The translations under genes and the position numbers were made by a program. A stretch of DNA of 64,000 bases, from positions 434,001 to 498,000 of the forward strand of contig JBAZNI010000001.1 in assembly GCA_041649295.1 (NCBI GenBank), given 5' to 3'. The stretch is from JACPLR01 sp041649295 (lineage in GTDB: Archaea; Nanobdellota; Nanobdellia; Pacearchaeales; GW2011-AR1). This document shows, one piece after another, positions 1 to 8,306 of the stretch (the first letter of the stretch is position 1; each line of letters begins with the position of its first letter). The notes below the pieces were generated by a model that was not told the DNA's origin, searched no databases, and was given only the letters and a program-made list of their open reading frames with translations.

Positions 1-152
1 TCATAACTTTATTAAAACAATTAAACCTGCTAATCCCAAACATATGTCTAAATATAGAAAATTCTTGGATTCAAAAAGCTTATAAACAATCGACATTTCG
101 AATTTGTAAATGAGTCTGCTATAACAATCCTTACCTTTAAGGAACCTGTTAT

Positions 153-263
153 GAGCCTGTAGCTCAGCCAGGTTAGAGCACTGCATTTTGTTGTGATGTA
201 AAAGTTAGACAAAAGGTGATTCTGATAAGGCAGGGGTCCCCAGTTCGAATCTGGGCAGGCTCA
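153..263 (+). tRNA. tRNA-Ile(GAU) with a 36-nt intron before the anticodon
   Basis: The acceptor stem is GAGCCTG (153-159) paired with CAGGCTC (256-262), and base 263 is the discriminator A. The D arm is GCTC...GAGC and the T arm is CCCAG-TTCGAAT-CTGGG. The anticodon loop CTGATAA (222-228) gives GAU, Ile. The 5' half of the anticodon stem, CTGC (181-184), is separated from the loop by about 36 nt (near 185-220), so the intron lies within the anticodon stem and not at the usual 37/38 site. The intron folds on TTTTGT (186-191) and ACAAAA (209-214), consistent with a bulge-helix-bulge substrate for the archaeal splicing endonuclease. The exact junction may shift by a base. No CCA is encoded. Confidence 0.9.
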
Positions 264-329
264 TTTATTTTTATATGTCTATAGACTGCACAGTGGTTGC
301 AGGATTATAAAAACCCGCAGGTGGTTTTT

Positions 330-356
330 AATCTGGGCAGGCTCATTTATTTTTAT
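330..356 (+). repeat. 27-bp direct repeat of the tRNA-Ile 3' end
   Basis: Positions 330-356 are identical to 248-274, which cover the 3' part of the T arm, the acceptor 3' strand, the discriminator base and 11 bp beyond the tRNA. The spacing is 82 bp. A second copy of a tRNA 3' end is what site-specific integration leaves as attL/attR. The tract between the copies is too short to be an element, so this may be a relic of excision or a local slippage duplication. Confidence 0.8.
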
Positions 357-409
357 TTGTTATATTTAATTACATATATGCTTAAAAACAATAAATATTG
401 ATTTATCTT

Positions 410-700
410 ATGGCTGATAGAAATTATGGACGAAGATGCACTTCTTCTACTAACTCTGTTGGTAGTTTTGAGATGAGACAGGGTATTTATATTACTCTAA
501 CTGAAGAGCCTTTTACTCGATACATATATTTAGATGTTCGTAAACAATTAGAAGGACATTCACATGATGCTGTGAACCATGTTATTCATGCAGGTACGAA
601 GAGAGTTCAAATTTCTGAGTCTATGACAGTCTATGAGTTTTTTGAGTTAATAGGAAGAACTGTTGATGATGTGATGGATAATGCTAAGTTAGAGCAATAA
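410..700 (+). CDS. Hypothetical protein, 96 aa
   Basis: I do not recognise this family. The predicted product is a small soluble protein with no membrane segment, signal peptide or Cys motif. The frame stays open to a TTG at 398, but the ATG at 410 is preferred. It lies 20-29 nt after an AT-rich TATA-like stretch (381-390), the spacing seen for most single genes here, which points to a leaderless transcript. It is followed after about 40 nt by the eL15 gene, which has its own promoter. Confidence 0.6.
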   Translation: MADRNYGRRCTSSTNSVGSFEMRQGIYITLTEEPFTRYIYLDVRKQLEGHSHDAVNHVIHAGTKRVQISESMTVYEFFELIGRTVDDVMDNAKLEQ

Positions 701-709
701 TACATAAGG

Positions 710-717
710 TTTAAAAA
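710..717 (+). promoter_or_regulatory. TATA box of the eL15 gene
   Basis: TTTAAAAA is centred about 25 nt before the ATG at 739, the normal distance from an archaeal TATA box to the transcription start. No Shine-Dalgarno sequence precedes the ATG, so the mRNA is probably leaderless. This decides for ATG 739 over the upstream in-frame TTG at 730. Confidence 0.6.
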
Positions 718-738
718 CCAATTTTTTCTTTGATATCT

Positions 739-1260
739 ATGACTAAAGGAATGTATCATTACATAAGAGATGCATGGAAAAAACCAGATGCTAAAACTCT
801 TCGAGATAGAATGGTTGAATGGAGAAAGTCTGATTCTGTTGTTAAAATTGAAAAACCATTAAGATTAGATAGAGCAAGAGCATTAGGATATAAAGCAAAA
901 AAAGGATTTGTAGTTGCAAGAGTTAAAGTAATGAGAGGCGGGCATAAAAGAACACGTCCGGCTAAAGGAAGAAAGATAAGAAGATTAACAATAAGAAAAA
1001 ATTTATCTCTTAATTATCGTGCAATTGCAGAAGGCAGAGTTGCTAAGAAATTCAAAAATTTAGAAGTTCTCAATTCATATAATATTGGAAAAGATGGAAT
1101 TTATTATTTTTTTGAAGTTATTTTAGTTGACCCTGAAAGGCCAGAAATAAAAAATGACAGGACTATGAAATGGATTTCTGATAAGAAAAACAAAAATAGG
1201 GTTCTTAGAGGATTAACTTCTGCAGAAAAGAAGTCAAGAGGATTGAGAGTTAGAAATTAA
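739..1260 (+). CDS. rpl15e: Large ribosomal subunit protein eL15
   Basis: The product is a 173-aa basic protein of the archaeal/eukaryotic 50S/60S subunit. Diagnostic features are the start MYHYIRDAWKKP, the EWRK segment, and LDRARALGYKAKKGFVVARV followed by RGG and RPAKGRK. The C-terminal part contains DPERPEIKNDRTMKWI, also typical of eL15. The length is slightly below the usual 185-205 aa. The gene is single and lies ahead of the DNA ligase gene, which has its own TATA box about 27 nt before its ATG. Confidence 0.95.
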   Translation: MTKGMYHYIRDAWKKPDAKTLRDRMVEWRKSDSVVKIEKPLRLDRARALGYKAKKGFVVARVKVMRGGHKRTRPAKGRKIRRLTIRKNLSLNYRAIAEGRVAKKFKNLEVLNSYNIGKDGIYYFFEVILVDPERPEIKNDRTMKWISDKKNKNRVLRGLTSAEKKSRGLRVRN

Positions 1261-1297
1261 CCTTAGATTTAAATATCCTGATTAATTCTTTTTATAT

Positions 1298-2971
1298 ATG
1301 AGATATTCTGAATTGGTAGAGGTGTATGAATCTTTAGGTGCCACAACCAAGAGGCTTGAGAAAACTGAAATTCTTGCTAAATTTTTAAAACAGCTTAAAA
1401 ATTACAACAGCAAATGGATTTATCTTTTAAGAGGGAGAGTATTGCCTGATTACGATCCTACTGAATTTGGATTGTCAAGACAGCTGGCTATTAAGGCAAT
1501 TTCCAGAGCAACAGGAATATCAGAGGAAAAGATTGAAAGGGAATTTAATAAATTTGGAGATTTGGGAGAAGTTGCAGAGCATTTCATAAATACAAAAAAA
1601 CAATCAACTCTTTTCTCAAATAAATTAACTGTTGAAAAAGTTTTTGATAATTTTTCAAAAATACTTTATATTAAAGGAAAAGGAAGTGTTGATAAAAAAC
1701 TTTTGCTTGTTTCAGAACTATTGGCATCTGCTACTGGAAAAGAAGCAAAATATATTATTAGGACTATCCTAAATGATTTAAGAATTGGAGTTGCTGATTC
1801 TACTTTAAGAGATGCGATTTCTGAAGCATTTTTTCCAGATGATAAAAAAGAAATGAATGAAAAAATAGAGCATGTTTATGATTTAGCCAATGATTTTGCA
1901 GAAGTTTTTGATGCTGTTTCAAAAGGCAAAAAAGCGCTTGATAAAATAATTGTTGTTCCTGGCAAACCAATGAATGTAATGCTGCCAGTTAAAGTTACAG
2001 AAATTAGCGAGGCATTTAGAATTGCTGGAAAGCCTGCAGCTATTGAACACAAGTACGATGGATTTAGAGTTGTGATTTCTAAAAATAGAAATGAAATAAA
2101 ATTATTTACAAGAAAGTTAGAAGAAGTTACAAAGCAATTTCCAGATGTTGTTTCAGTGGTAAAAGAGCAGGTTCATGCAAAAGACTTCATTCTTGATTCT
2201 GAGGTGGTGGGTTATGACCCAAAAACAAAAAAACCCCGTCCTTTTGAAGCAATTTCACAGAGGATAAAAAGAAAATATGATATTGAAAGGCTTGAAAAAG
2301 AACTTCCGGTAGAAGTCAATGTTTTTGATGTTATTTACTGCAACGGCGAGAGTTTAATAACAGAGCCGTTTAAAAAAAGAAGGGATATTCTTGAAAAAAT
2401 TGTAAAAGAAAAACAAAATAAGATAAGGCATTCAAAACAGTTTGTAACAGACAGTGAGAAAAAGGCGCTTGAGTTTTATAGAAAAGCACTTGCTAGTGGA
2501 GAAGAGGGGATAATGATTAAAAATTTAGATGCTCCTTATAAGCCCGGAAGAAGAGTTGGTTTTATTGTTAAGATGAAGCCAGAATCAAAGGATTTAGATT
2601 TGGTGATTGTTGGTGCTGAACATGGAACAGGTAAGAGAGGAGGATGGCTCACAAGTTATATTGTTGCATGCAGAAACAAAGAAGGAAAATTTTTAGAAGT
2701 TGGCAAGGTTTCTTCTGGATTAAAAGAAAAAGAAGAACAGGGAACAACCTATGCAGAAATGACTAAACTAATTAAACCTCTTATAACTGGAGAAAAAGGG
2801 CACATGGTTAATGTAAAACCAAAAATTATTGTTTCAGTCACTTATCAAAACATCCAGAAGTCACCAAGTTACTCTTCAGGTTATGCATTGAGATTTCCGA
2901 GGATAACTGCTTATCGTCCTGAAAGAAATACAAGAGACATTGCAACTTTTGATGAGATAAAAAGGCTTTAA
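1298..2971 (+). CDS. lig: ATP-dependent DNA ligase
   Basis: This 557-aa replicative and repair ligase seals nicks in DNA by an enzyme-AMP intermediate. The adenylation motif HKYDGFR has its nucleophile Lys near residue 252. An N-terminal DNA-binding domain (about 1-220) precedes the nucleotidyltransferase domain, and a C-terminal OB domain follows the FIVKMKPESKDLDLVIVG segment. Size and order match archaeal type B ligases. A TATA-like ATTTAAATAT about 27 nt upstream of the ATG suggests leaderless transcription. The last bases overlap the convergent gene at 2968. Confidence 0.97.
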   Translation: MRYSELVEVYESLGATTKRLEKTEILAKFLKQLKNYNSKWIYLLRGRVLPDYDPTEFGLSRQLAIKAISRATGISEEKIEREFNKFGDLGEVAEHFINTKKQSTLFSNKLTVEKVFDNFSKILYIKGKGSVDKKLLLVSELLASATGKEAKYIIRTILNDLRIGVADSTLRDAISEAFFPDDKKEMNEKIEHVYDLANDFAEVFDAVSKGKKALDKIIVVPGKPMNVMLPVKVTEISEAFRIAGKPAAIEHKYDGFRVVISKNRNEIKLFTRKLEEVTKQFPDVVSVVKEQVHAKDFILDSEVVGYDPKTKKPRPFEAISQRIKRKYDIERLEKELPVEVNVFDVIYCNGESLITEPFKKRRDILEKIVKEKQNKIRHSKQFVTDSEKKALEFYRKALASGEEGIMIKNLDAPYKPGRRVGFIVKMKPESKDLDLVIVGAEHGTGKRGGWLTSYIVACRNKEGKFLEVGKVSSGLKEKEEQGTTYAEMTKLIKPLITGEKGHMVNVKPKIIVSVTYQNIQKSPSYSSGYALRFPRITAYRPERNTRDIATFDEIKRL

Positions 2972-3294
2972 TGTTGCTGTTTAACTATTTGTTCCAAAAT
3001 GTAATTAGTTAAATAGTCCATTTGTGTAGAGTTAAGTGGTTTGTGGTGGCTTAGTGGTATCTCTGATGTTGTAAATGCACCCTTGGGTATTCTTATATCT
3101 TCAGACAAAATAGTCTTAACAAAATCTATAGAATTACTAACAATAAATGTTGCTAAATCCCTTAATGTGGTAAATCTGTGATGTCCTACTCCTTCAGGAT
3201 AATATGGATTACCATATCTAGCTATGCCATAAGCTGTGGTTGTGCGAGTTTTAGTACGATCTATTACTTCATATATTCTAAAATCTTCGTCCAT
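2968..3294 (-). CDS. Hypothetical protein, 108 aa
   Basis: No family is recognised. The product is soluble and His-rich in places (GHHRF, SHHKP), with no TM or Cys motif. Its stop codon overlaps that of the DNA ligase in a shared TTAA. It lies 15 nt downstream of the hypothetical gene at 3310 on the same strand, so the two may be cotranscribed. Confidence 0.6.
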   Translation of the reverse strand: MDEDFRIYEVIDRTKTRTTTAYGIARYGNPYYPEGVGHHRFTTLRDLATFIVSNSIDFVKTILSEDIRIPKGAFTTSEIPLSHHKPLNSTQMDYLTNYILEQIVKQQH

Positions 3295-3309
3295 TTTTTT
3301 AATATTAAT

Positions 3310-3639
3310 TTATTCCAAGAAAGTGTCCACAGACCCATCAGCTCTATTAGGGTAAATACCCCATCCTGAAATTGTTGGAATATATTCGGGAAGATTTTCC
3401 CTTCTTACATGTGTGTTGGGATTTTCCCTTCTTGCAGGTGCTTCACTAACACTTGAATCTATAGAAAATAATTTATCAAAGCTAGCTTTGATTCTTTCGA
3501 CAAGTCTAATTGTCCCAGAAGTATATAGAGCATCTACCTTACGACCATCTCTAATAGAGTCTCTTCTTACTGTTTCCAGTCTTTCCAACTCGCCATCTAA
3601 ATCGTTGCGATAAGCTCTTATACGTTGTTCGTAGTCCAT
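3310..3639 (-). CDS. Hypothetical protein, 109 aa
   Basis: No family is recognised. The N-terminal two thirds are predicted helical and charged. The C-terminal third is proline-rich, with a short internal near-repeat (ARRENPNTHV / VRRENLPEYI). A TATA-like GTTTTTAAAC lies about 25 nt upstream of the ATG on the minus strand, next to the tbp promoter that fires the other way. Confidence 0.6.
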   Translation of the reverse strand: MDYEQRIRAYRNDLDGELERLETVRRDSIRDGRKVDALYTSGTIRLVERIKASFDKLFSIDSSVSEAPARRENPNTHVRRENLPEYIPTISGWGIYPNRADGSVDTFLE

Positions 3640-3683
3640 CTTATTCTTGATAAAATAGAGTTTAAAAACCTTGTGCCGAAAGA

Positions 3684-3691
3684 TTTTTAAA
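3684..3691 (+). promoter_or_regulatory. TATA box of tbp
   Basis: TTTTTAAA is centred about 25 nt before the ATG at 3713. It supports a leaderless tbp message and rejects the upstream TTG at 3671, which would lie ahead of this promoter. Confidence 0.5.
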
Positions 3692-3712
3692 GGGAGTGCC
3701 TTTATAAATGTT

Positions 3713-4258
3713 ATGACAAAGAATCTTTCTGTACAAAATATTGTTGCAACTTCCTCTTTGGGAAAACCTGTTTCACTTACTAAACTTGCACGAACTCAGC
3801 CAAATACAGAATATAATCCCGAGCAGTTTCCAGGGTTAGTATTAAGAATTGCAAAACCAAAATCAGCTGTTCTTGTATTCTCTTCTGGAAATTTAGTATG
3901 CACAGGAACTAAATCTATTGCACAGGTTAAAGAAGTTATTAATCAGGTTATTAAACAACTGGGCAAAATAGGGGTTAAAATTACTGATAAGCCTAAAGTT
4001 ACTGTTCAAAATATTGTTGCATCTGGCAGCATTGATTTAAAGCTCAATCTTAATTATCTTGCACTTGCTCTTGAAAATACAGAATATGAACCAGAGCAGT
4101 TTCCAGGTTTAGTGTATAAGTTAATTGAACCAAATGCCACTTTCTTGCTGTTTAGCAACGGCAAGTTAGTATGCACAGGAACTAAGAACAAGGCACAGCT
4201 TGATGAAAGCATGGTGTTGCTTAATAAGCACATAAAAGAAGCTTTGAAAGAGAAGTAA
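3713..4258 (+). CDS. tbp: TATA-box-binding protein
   Basis: This general transcription factor binds the promoter box A and recruits TFB and RNA polymerase. The 181-aa protein has the two imperfect direct repeats of the TBP saddle: VQNIVATSSL...EYNPEQFPGLVLRI...CTGTKS and VQNIVASGSI...EYEPEQFPGLVYKL...CTGTKN, each with the conserved FSNGKLVCTGT-like strand. The length is normal for archaea. The ATG at 3713 is chosen over the upstream TTG at 3671 because family members start just before the first repeat. Confidence 0.97.
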   Translation: MTKNLSVQNIVATSSLGKPVSLTKLARTQPNTEYNPEQFPGLVLRIAKPKSAVLVFSSGNLVCTGTKSIAQVKEVINQVIKQLGKIGVKITDKPKVTVQNIVASGSIDLKLNLNYLALALENTEYEPEQFPGLVYKLIEPNATFLLFSNGKLVCTGTKNKAQLDESMVLLNKHIKEALKEK

Positions 4259-4294
4259 CTAAATCTTTTTAAACAAATTATTTAACTATATCCT

Positions 4295-4591
4295 ATGGAC
4301 AGAGAAGAATTATTAGATTATGGCAGTTGCCCTGTTTTAGCTTATCTTGGGGAAACAGCATATGGGCTTGTTCATGGCGGTTCTCTTTACCTTGTTAAAG
4401 GTGCTTACGATGGACCTACAGGATTAATTAGGTTTAGGCTGTTTCAGGTGCCTTGTAAAAATATTATTAAGATTAGCCCATTAGAAAGAGAGTTAAGCTG
4501 TGTTGAAACTGCGGTTATTAAATCTTTAGATAGGGGAGAACAGATTGTAGAATTGCCTGCAACAATCGGGGTTGGCCTGTCACTTGAGTGA
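4295..4591 (+). CDS. Hypothetical protein, 98 aa
   Basis: No family is recognised. The protein looks beta-rich, with glycine-containing turns and no TM segment. A TATA-like TTTTTAAAC lies about 25-30 nt upstream. It sits between tbp and mcm, but each of the three genes appears to have its own promoter. Confidence 0.6.
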   Translation: MDREELLDYGSCPVLAYLGETAYGLVHGGSLYLVKGAYDGPTGLIRFRLFQVPCKNIIKISPLERELSCVETAVIKSLDRGEQIVELPATIGVGLSLE

Positions 4592-4683
4592 TTTTTATTT
4601 TAATGCCTTGTTTTAATTTGTCCTAATTATACTGCATATTTCTGAATAGAAATCCATATAAAGATTGGGTTTTTTAGGGATAT

Positions 4684-7600
4684 ATGGAGATAGTTAAAAA
4701 GGAGGAGTTTTTAGGAGATGCTAAGAAATTTTTTAGTACAAACAAGAAAAAAGTAGGGGAAGCTATGCGAAAAGCTGAAAAGATTATTTATGTCAGTTTT
4801 GAAGATTTAGCTGCATATTCACCACAGCTGTCTGAATTTATTCTTGAAAAACCTGAAGAAGCAATGGTTTTACTAGAGCAGGCATTAGAAGAATCTCTGC
4901 TTATTAAAAATCCAAGAATTAGGTTTACTGATTTGCCTGAAAACAGTTTTGTTAAAATAAGAAATATCCGAGCTAAACATCTTAATAACCTTATGTGGAT
5001 TGAAGGGATTATCAGACAGGCATCAGATGTTCGTCCGCAGGTTGTAAGTGCTAAATTTGAATGTCCATCATGCGGAACAATTATTTCAGTTTTACAATTA
5101 GAGAAAAAATTTAAGGAGCCGTCAAGATGCTCATGTGGAAGAAAAGGTTTTTTTAAGCTAGTTAGCAAACAAATGGTTGATGCTCAAAGGTTGGTGATAG
5201 AAGAATCTCCAGATGCACTTATCGGTGGAGAACAGCCAAGAAGGATTAATGTTTTTTTAAAAGAAGATTTAGTTGAACCAAAAATGGAGGAGAAAACTAC
5301 TCCTGGTGCCAAAGTCAGGGTTTTTGGGGTTTTAAATGAGGTTCCTGTCCCTCTTCCAACAGGCAGTTTTTCAACAAGATTTGATTTGGCAGTTGATGCT
5401 AATAATGTTATGCCATTAGAAGAAACTTATGAAGATTTGCAGATAAGTGAAGAAGATGAAACACAGATAAAGGAATTGTCCTTGGATTCTGATATTTTTA
5501 ATAAACTCTCACAAACTATTGCTCCAAGTATTTATGGACATGAAAAAATAAAACAAGCCCTGGTTTTGCAGTTGTTTGGAGGTGTTAAAAAGAAAAAAGC
5601 AGATGGTTCTGCTTCAAGAGGAGATATCCATATTCTTTTAGTAGGTGACCCAGGAGTTGCAAAATCTGTTATTCTTAAATTTATTTCAACTATTGCTCCA
5701 AAAGGAAGATATGTTGTTGGAAAATCAGCATCTGGAGCAGGACTTACAGCAACTGTTGTAAGAGATGAGTTTCTTAAGGGCTGGAGTTTAGAAGCAGGTG
5801 CAATGGTTTTGTCAAATAAAGGTATTGTCTGTATTGATGAAATTGAGAAAATGGACCAGACAGACAGAAGTGCAATGCACGAGGCATTGGAGCAACAATG
5901 TATGCTGCCAGATTTTAAACTAACTTTTGCTGATGGACGTTCTGTGGATATTGGCAGTTTTGTTGATGGGTTACTTGAGAAAAACAAAAAACAAGTTTAC
6001 AAAGGCAAGGATTGTGAAATCCTGCCTGTTGAGAACATTAAATTGATTTCTACTGATTTTAATACCTCTTTCCCCATTAATGCAGTTAGAGTAAGCAGAC
6101 ATATTGCCCCTAAGGAATTTGTTAAAATTCAGTTAACAAATGGAAAAGAAATAATTGTAACTCCTGAGCATCCTTGTTGGATTGTTGAAAATGGCAAAAT
6201 AACTACTATTCCTGCTGAAAAATTAAATCCTAAAATGTTTTTTCCAATTCCCTCAAAAATTAAGATTCAAACTATACCATACAAAATAGAAAATGATTAT
6301 TTATGCAAGATTTTAGGATACCACCTAAGTGATGGTTGTTACGAACTGAATAGGGGCAAAAAGACAGGAATTCAATTTTGGAATAATAATAAACTTTTAA
6401 TTGACGATTATAAAAATTCAATTGAAAAATATTTTAAACTAAACCCAATAATTACAACGAGGAATCATCAGTTTGCAGTAAGAGTTATTTCTAAAAAAGT
6501 TGTAGAAGAATTTAATAAATTAGACAAAGGTTTGATGGAAAAGGGGGATATTAAAAAGATACCTTCTTATGTAATGCAGCTACCAAATGAAAATATTAAA
6601 TATCTGTTAAGAGCATTATTTGATGGAGATGGGACTGTTGTATTTCAGAAGAGAAATGGATGCAGAGCTTCATTATCATCTCAAAACCGGCAACTTTTAG
6701 AACAGGTTTCAGATTTGTTATTGAGATTTGAAATTCAATCTTCTATATTTCAAGATAAAACAGGACATGTTTGGATTTTAGATATTTCTGGGCAGGAAAA
6801 TCTTAGTAGATTTTTAATGAATATAAGTTTTTTGTCTCAGCATAAAAAACAAAGATTAAAAGAATACTGTGAAAAGAATAAGACATATAGAACTATTAAA
6901 GATGTTGTCCCAGGATGTACAGATAAAATAAGTAAGATATTTAAAAAATTAAGGATTTCAATGAGGAAAGAGATAGGACATTCAATTGATTTGGGTGTTG
7001 AGAAACAGAGAATATTTTTGCAAAAACTAGTAAGTGTAGCAGAAATCAAACTTAATAGCTTATTAAAAGAAAAGCCAAATGTTATTGCAGATTATGGAGA
7101 TATTATTTATGATTTGTCTGAAATTAAAAAATTAGCATTTGGCTACGCGAGATGGATGAAAATCAAATCTGTTGAAAAAGTTAAAAATAACAATATTCCG
7201 TGGGTATATGATGTTACTGTAGAACCTTACCATACATTTATATCTAATGGGATGATTTTACATAATACAGTAACAATTTCAAAGGCAAATGTTCAGGCAT
7301 CTTTGCGTTCTGAAACAAGTGTTTTGGCAGCAGGTAATCCAAAATTCGGGAGATTTGACCCTTACCAGGCAATTGCTTCACAAGTAGATATTCAACCAAC
7401 TCTTTTAAACAGGTTCGATGTTATTTTCATGCTAAGAGATTTGCCTGATAAAATAAAAGATGAAGCAATTGCAATGCATGTTTTAGCTGAGCATCAAAAT
7501 CCTTCTCAAAGAGGGGTTATTGATGTTGATTTATTCAGGAAGTATATCGCATATGCAAAACAAAGTGTTCACCCAAAATTAACTGATGAAGCTGTTGAAG

Positions 7601-8064
7601 AGATAAAAAATTTTTATGTTACTTTGAGAAATGCACCTGTTGCTTCTGATTCTACTTCACGCCCAATTCCTATTACTGCAAGGCAGTTAGATGCTCTTAT
7701 AAGATTAAGCGAAGCTTCTGCAAAGACAAGATTATCAGATAAAGTTGAGAGAATGGATTCGCAAAGAGCAATTGAACTTCTTAAATATTATATGATGCAG
7801 GCAGGTTATGATTATGAAACAAAGAGTTTTGATATTGATAAAATTGCAACAGGAATCACAAGTTCTAAAAGAGGCAAGATTCTTCAAGTTAAAGAGGTTA
7901 TTTCTAACCTGGAATCTAAAATCGGAAAACCTCTTCCTATTGAAGAAGTTGAAAACGAGCTAAAGGGCAAAATGACAGCTGAAGAAATAACAGAAGCTTT
8001 GGATAAATTAAGGCTTGCAGGAGACATTTTCCAGCCAAAGAAAGGGTTTATTCAAAAGGTTTAG
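4684..8064 (+). CDS. mcm: Replicative DNA helicase MCM with in-frame intein
   Basis: This hexameric 3'-5' replicative helicase is encoded as an 1126-aa precursor. Removal of the intein (residues 406-861) leaves a 670-aa MCM of normal length. The N-terminal domain has a zinc site with Cys 127, 130, 149 and 151. The AAA+ domain has Walker A GDPGVAKS (321-328) and Walker B CIDEIEKM (D385, E386), and after the intein the LLNRFD arginine-finger segment. A winged helix follows at the C terminus. The intein sits directly after MHEALEQQ, in the conserved helix that follows Walker B, and the extein resumes with TVTISKANVQAS. The flanking sequences join into a normal MCM motif. Confidence 0.97.
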   Translation: MEIVKKEEFLGDAKKFFSTNKKKVGEAMRKAEKIIYVSFEDLAAYSPQLSEFILEKPEEAMVLLEQALEESLLIKNPRIRFTDLPENSFVKIRNIRAKHLNNLMWIEGIIRQASDVRPQVVSAKFECPSCGTIISVLQLEKKFKEPSRCSCGRKGFFKLVSKQMVDAQRLVIEESPDALIGGEQPRRINVFLKEDLVEPKMEEKTTPGAKVRVFGVLNEVPVPLPTGSFSTRFDLAVDANNVMPLEETYEDLQISEEDETQIKELSLDSDIFNKLSQTIAPSIYGHEKIKQALVLQLFGGVKKKKADGSASRGDIHILLVGDPGVAKSVILKFISTIAPKGRYVVGKSASGAGLTATVVRDEFLKGWSLEAGAMVLSNKGIVCIDEIEKMDQTDRSAMHEALEQQCMLPDFKLTFADGRSVDIGSFVDGLLEKNKKQVYKGKDCEILPVENIKLISTDFNTSFPINAVRVSRHIAPKEFVKIQLTNGKEIIVTPEHPCWIVENGKITTIPAEKLNPKMFFPIPSKIKIQTIPYKIENDYLCKILGYHLSDGCYELNRGKKTGIQFWNNNKLLIDDYKNSIEKYFKLNPIITTRNHQFAVRVISKKVVEEFNKLDKGLMEKGDIKKIPSYVMQLPNENIKYLLRALFDGDGTVVFQKRNGCRASLSSQNRQLLEQVSDLLLRFEIQSSIFQDKTGHVWILDISGQENLSRFLMNISFLSQHKKQRLKEYCEKNKTYRTIKDVVPGCTDKISKIFKKLRISMRKEIGHSIDLGVEKQRIFLQKLVSVAEIKLNSLLKEKPNVIADYGDIIYDLSEIKKLAFGYARWMKIKSVEKVKNNNIPWVYDVTVEPYHTFISNGMILHNTVTISKANVQASLRSETSVLAAGNPKFGRFDPYQAIASQVDIQPTLLNRFDVIFMLRDLPDKIKDEAIAMHVLAEHQNPSQRGVIDVDLFRKYIAYAKQSVHPKLTDEAVEEIKNFYVTLRNAPVASDSTSRPIPITARQLDALIRLSEASAKTRLSDKVERMDSQRAIELLKYYMMQAGYDYETKSFDIDKIATGITSSKRGKILQVKEVISNLESKIGKPLPIEEVENELKGKMTAEEITEALDKLRLAGDIFQPKKGFIQKV
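5899..7266 (+). mobile_element. Intein with LAGLIDADG homing endonuclease in mcm
   Basis: The 456-aa protein intron begins with Cys (TGT at 5899) and ends with His-Asn (CATAAT, 7261-7266), followed by Thr as +1 residue. The block B motif is TPEHP. Block F/G reads YDVTVEPYHTFISNG...LHN. Two dodecapeptide motifs of a LAGLIDADG endonuclease are visible: LCKILGYHLSDG (540-551) and LLRALFDGDG (641-650), each with an acidic residue. All splicing residues are present, so it should splice and may still home. The Thr +1 with Cys1 is an accepted combination. Confidence 0.95.
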
Positions 8065-8133
8065 GTTTTAGGTTAATGTAGGTAAAATTTATATTGGTTG
8101 AGAGGTAGTTGTTTTTTTGATTTAAGGCTAAAC

Positions 8134-8243
8134 AAATCGTAGAAACGCTGTCTTACAGATTAGGGGAAATATTGCAGAGATATTTGTATTATTATCAAGA
8201 ACGGATTTTTCTAATATTAACATGAGCGAGCGTAGCGAGCGAC
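8134..8243 (+). repeat. Intergenic tract with degenerate repeat motifs
   Basis: The gap 8065-8306 holds no convincing gene. Near 8134-8163 is ATCGTAGAAACGCTGTCTTACAG, close to a tract near 41085-41110 and able to form a CTGT/ACAG hairpin. At 8223-8242 is GAGCGAGCGTAGCGAGCGAC, related to the start of the longer repeats at 41229 and 53212. It may be a remnant of the same dispersed element. Confidence 0.4.
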
Positions 8244-8306
8244 ATTATATCACTTAACTAAATAAACCTTTAAATAGCAACTTATTTTTGTTTGAGGAGA
8301 GTTAAA

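Noticed and set aside
1..186. 61-codon ORF on the minus strand at the left edge
   Set aside because: It overlaps the 5' half of tRNA-Ile and has no promoter or ribosome-binding site; the tRNA explains the sequence.
153..263. tRNA-Gln(UUG) with a canonical 37/38 intron
   Set aside because: It would need a pyrimidine at position 37 and an A-G mismatch closing the anticodon stem. The GAU loop CTGATAA and the Ile-like body fit better.
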